Shown here: in pieces, positions 63,592-64,000 of the stretch
Layout: each line of letters begins with the position of its first letter
Position numbering within the stretch: the stretch's first letter is position 1
Source: Sulfuricaulis sp.
Lineage (GTDB): Bacteria > Pseudomonadota > Gammaproteobacteria > Acidiferrobacterales > Sulfurifustaceae
DNA length: 64,000 nt
Direction: 5' to 3'
Assembly (NCBI RefSeq): GCF_024653915.1
Contig: NZ_JANLGY010000013.1
Span: forward strand, 124,001 to 188,000
Translations under genes and position numbers: made by a program
Notes under the pieces: model-generated
Databases searched by the model: none
The model's input: the letters and a program-made list of their open reading frames with translations, nothing else
Told to the model about the DNA's origin: nothing

Positions 63592-64000
63592 TTGAAACCC
63601 AAACCCAAGCACGTTGAACTCAGTCTTACCCCCGCGGATAACCGGCGCCTGGCCAGTCTGTGCGGGAGTCACGACGAACATCTCAAACAGATCGAGGAAT
63701 ATCTGGGAGTAGAGATCGCCAACCGCGGCAATCTCTTCCGTGTCACGGGTAGCCCGGAGGAAAGCCACGCGGCTTCGCAGTTGTTGCAAGACCTTTACGG
63801 TGTTACCGAGGGCAAAGGGGAGCTGACGCTTGCCGGCGTGCACGCGGCTTTGCAGCAACTGGCAATGCGCTTGCCGGACGAGGAGAAGGATCGCGAAAGC
63901 ACACTGCGCACGCCCAAGCGCATCGTGCGCGGTCGCGGACCCCGCCAACGGCAGTACATTCGGAACATTTTGACTCATGACATCAGTTTTGGTGTCGGCC
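63592..64000 (+). CDS. phoH: PhoH-family ATPase (YbeZ-like), 5' part only
   Basis: The frame runs from a TTG at 63592 through the window end, so the C-terminus is missing. It begins LKPKPKHVELSLTPADNRRL and continues with HDEHLKQIEEYLGVEIANRG, RGPRQRQYIRNILTHDISFG, which are the YbeZ-type N-terminus. The Walker A would come right after the window edge. In gammaproteobacteria miaB is followed by ybeZ, ybeY and lnt-linked genes, so this fits. TTG is the only start candidate I see in frame. Confidence 0.88.
   Translation, partial: MKPKPKHVELSLTPADNRRLASLCGSHDEHLKQIEEYLGVEIANRGNLFRVTGSPEESHAASQLLQDLYGVTEGKGELTLAGVHAALQQLAMRLPDEEKDRESTLRTPKRIVRGRGPRQRQYIRNILTHDISFGVG

Overview
The window reads as one contiguous chromosomal piece of a GC-rich gammaproteobacterium. 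Gene order is classically gammaproteobacterial: cyaY / lptM-lysA-dapF-DUF484-xerC, hslVU, argB-slmA, hemA-prfA-prmC, lolB-ispE-tRNA-Gln-prs-rplY-pth-ychF, and miaB-phoH. A complete soeABC-type cytoplasmic sulfite dehydrogenase locus suggests a sulfur-oxidising chemolithotroph. An Acidiferrobacterales-like lineage is my guess and is inference only. I see no rRNA operon, phage, transposase gene or CRISPR array.

Layout. 1-8.3 kb: a clipped unknown gene, a small lipoprotein, a zinc-ribbon protein, frataxin (reverse) and the lysine/meso-DAP and chromosome-dimer-resolution run lptM-lysA-dapF-DUF484-xerC. 8.4-15 kb: a TetR regulator, a stand-alone S24 peptidase, a DUF1207 outer-membrane protein, a cold-shock protein and glnK-amtB (reverse). 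15-18 kb: a rhodanese gene and a GGDEF-EAL gene behind an excellent sigma-54 promoter. 18-33 kb: slyD, yjbQ, an S9 peptidase, a fusion of DNA-binding, [2Fe-2S] and ferredoxin-reductase modules, a Gly-rich RNA-binding protein, rhlE, MarC, an HD-GYP protein, dodecin and htpX. 33-40 kb: msrPQ, hslVU, a heat-shock Hsp20 gene with a textbook sigma-32 promoter, argB and slmA, then an AT-richer solitary gene bounded by integron-type core sites. 40-49 kb (mostly reverse): GIDE and LemA proteins, a JAMM peptidase with a MoeB/ThiF enzyme, prmC, prfA, hemA and a CstA-like transporter. 49-56 kb (forward): TPR lipoprotein, lolB, ispE, tRNA-Gln, prs, rplY, pth, ychF, tRNA-Met. 56-64 kb: soeA, soeB, a broken four-helix-bundle gene, soeC, a small membrane protein, miaB and the start of phoH.

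The most striking non-genic signal is the density of small palindromic repeats. At least eight sequence families are present. Several share one design: two arms, each built from two to four near-identical 9-12 nt units, around a 15-50 nt loop. They sit almost entirely between genes. Three cases break that rule. One family lies in the middle of a tRNA-Gln relic and again in frame inside miaB. A CTCTCCC-type hairpin lies in frame in an endonuclease V relic. A broken four-helix-bundle gene sits between two arms of another repeat inside the soe operon.

Relics are common: a frameshifted CoA-binding protein tail, an endonuclease V tail, a tRNA-Gln, and the four-helix-bundle gene. Together they suggest continuing small-element traffic in an otherwise conservative housekeeping region.
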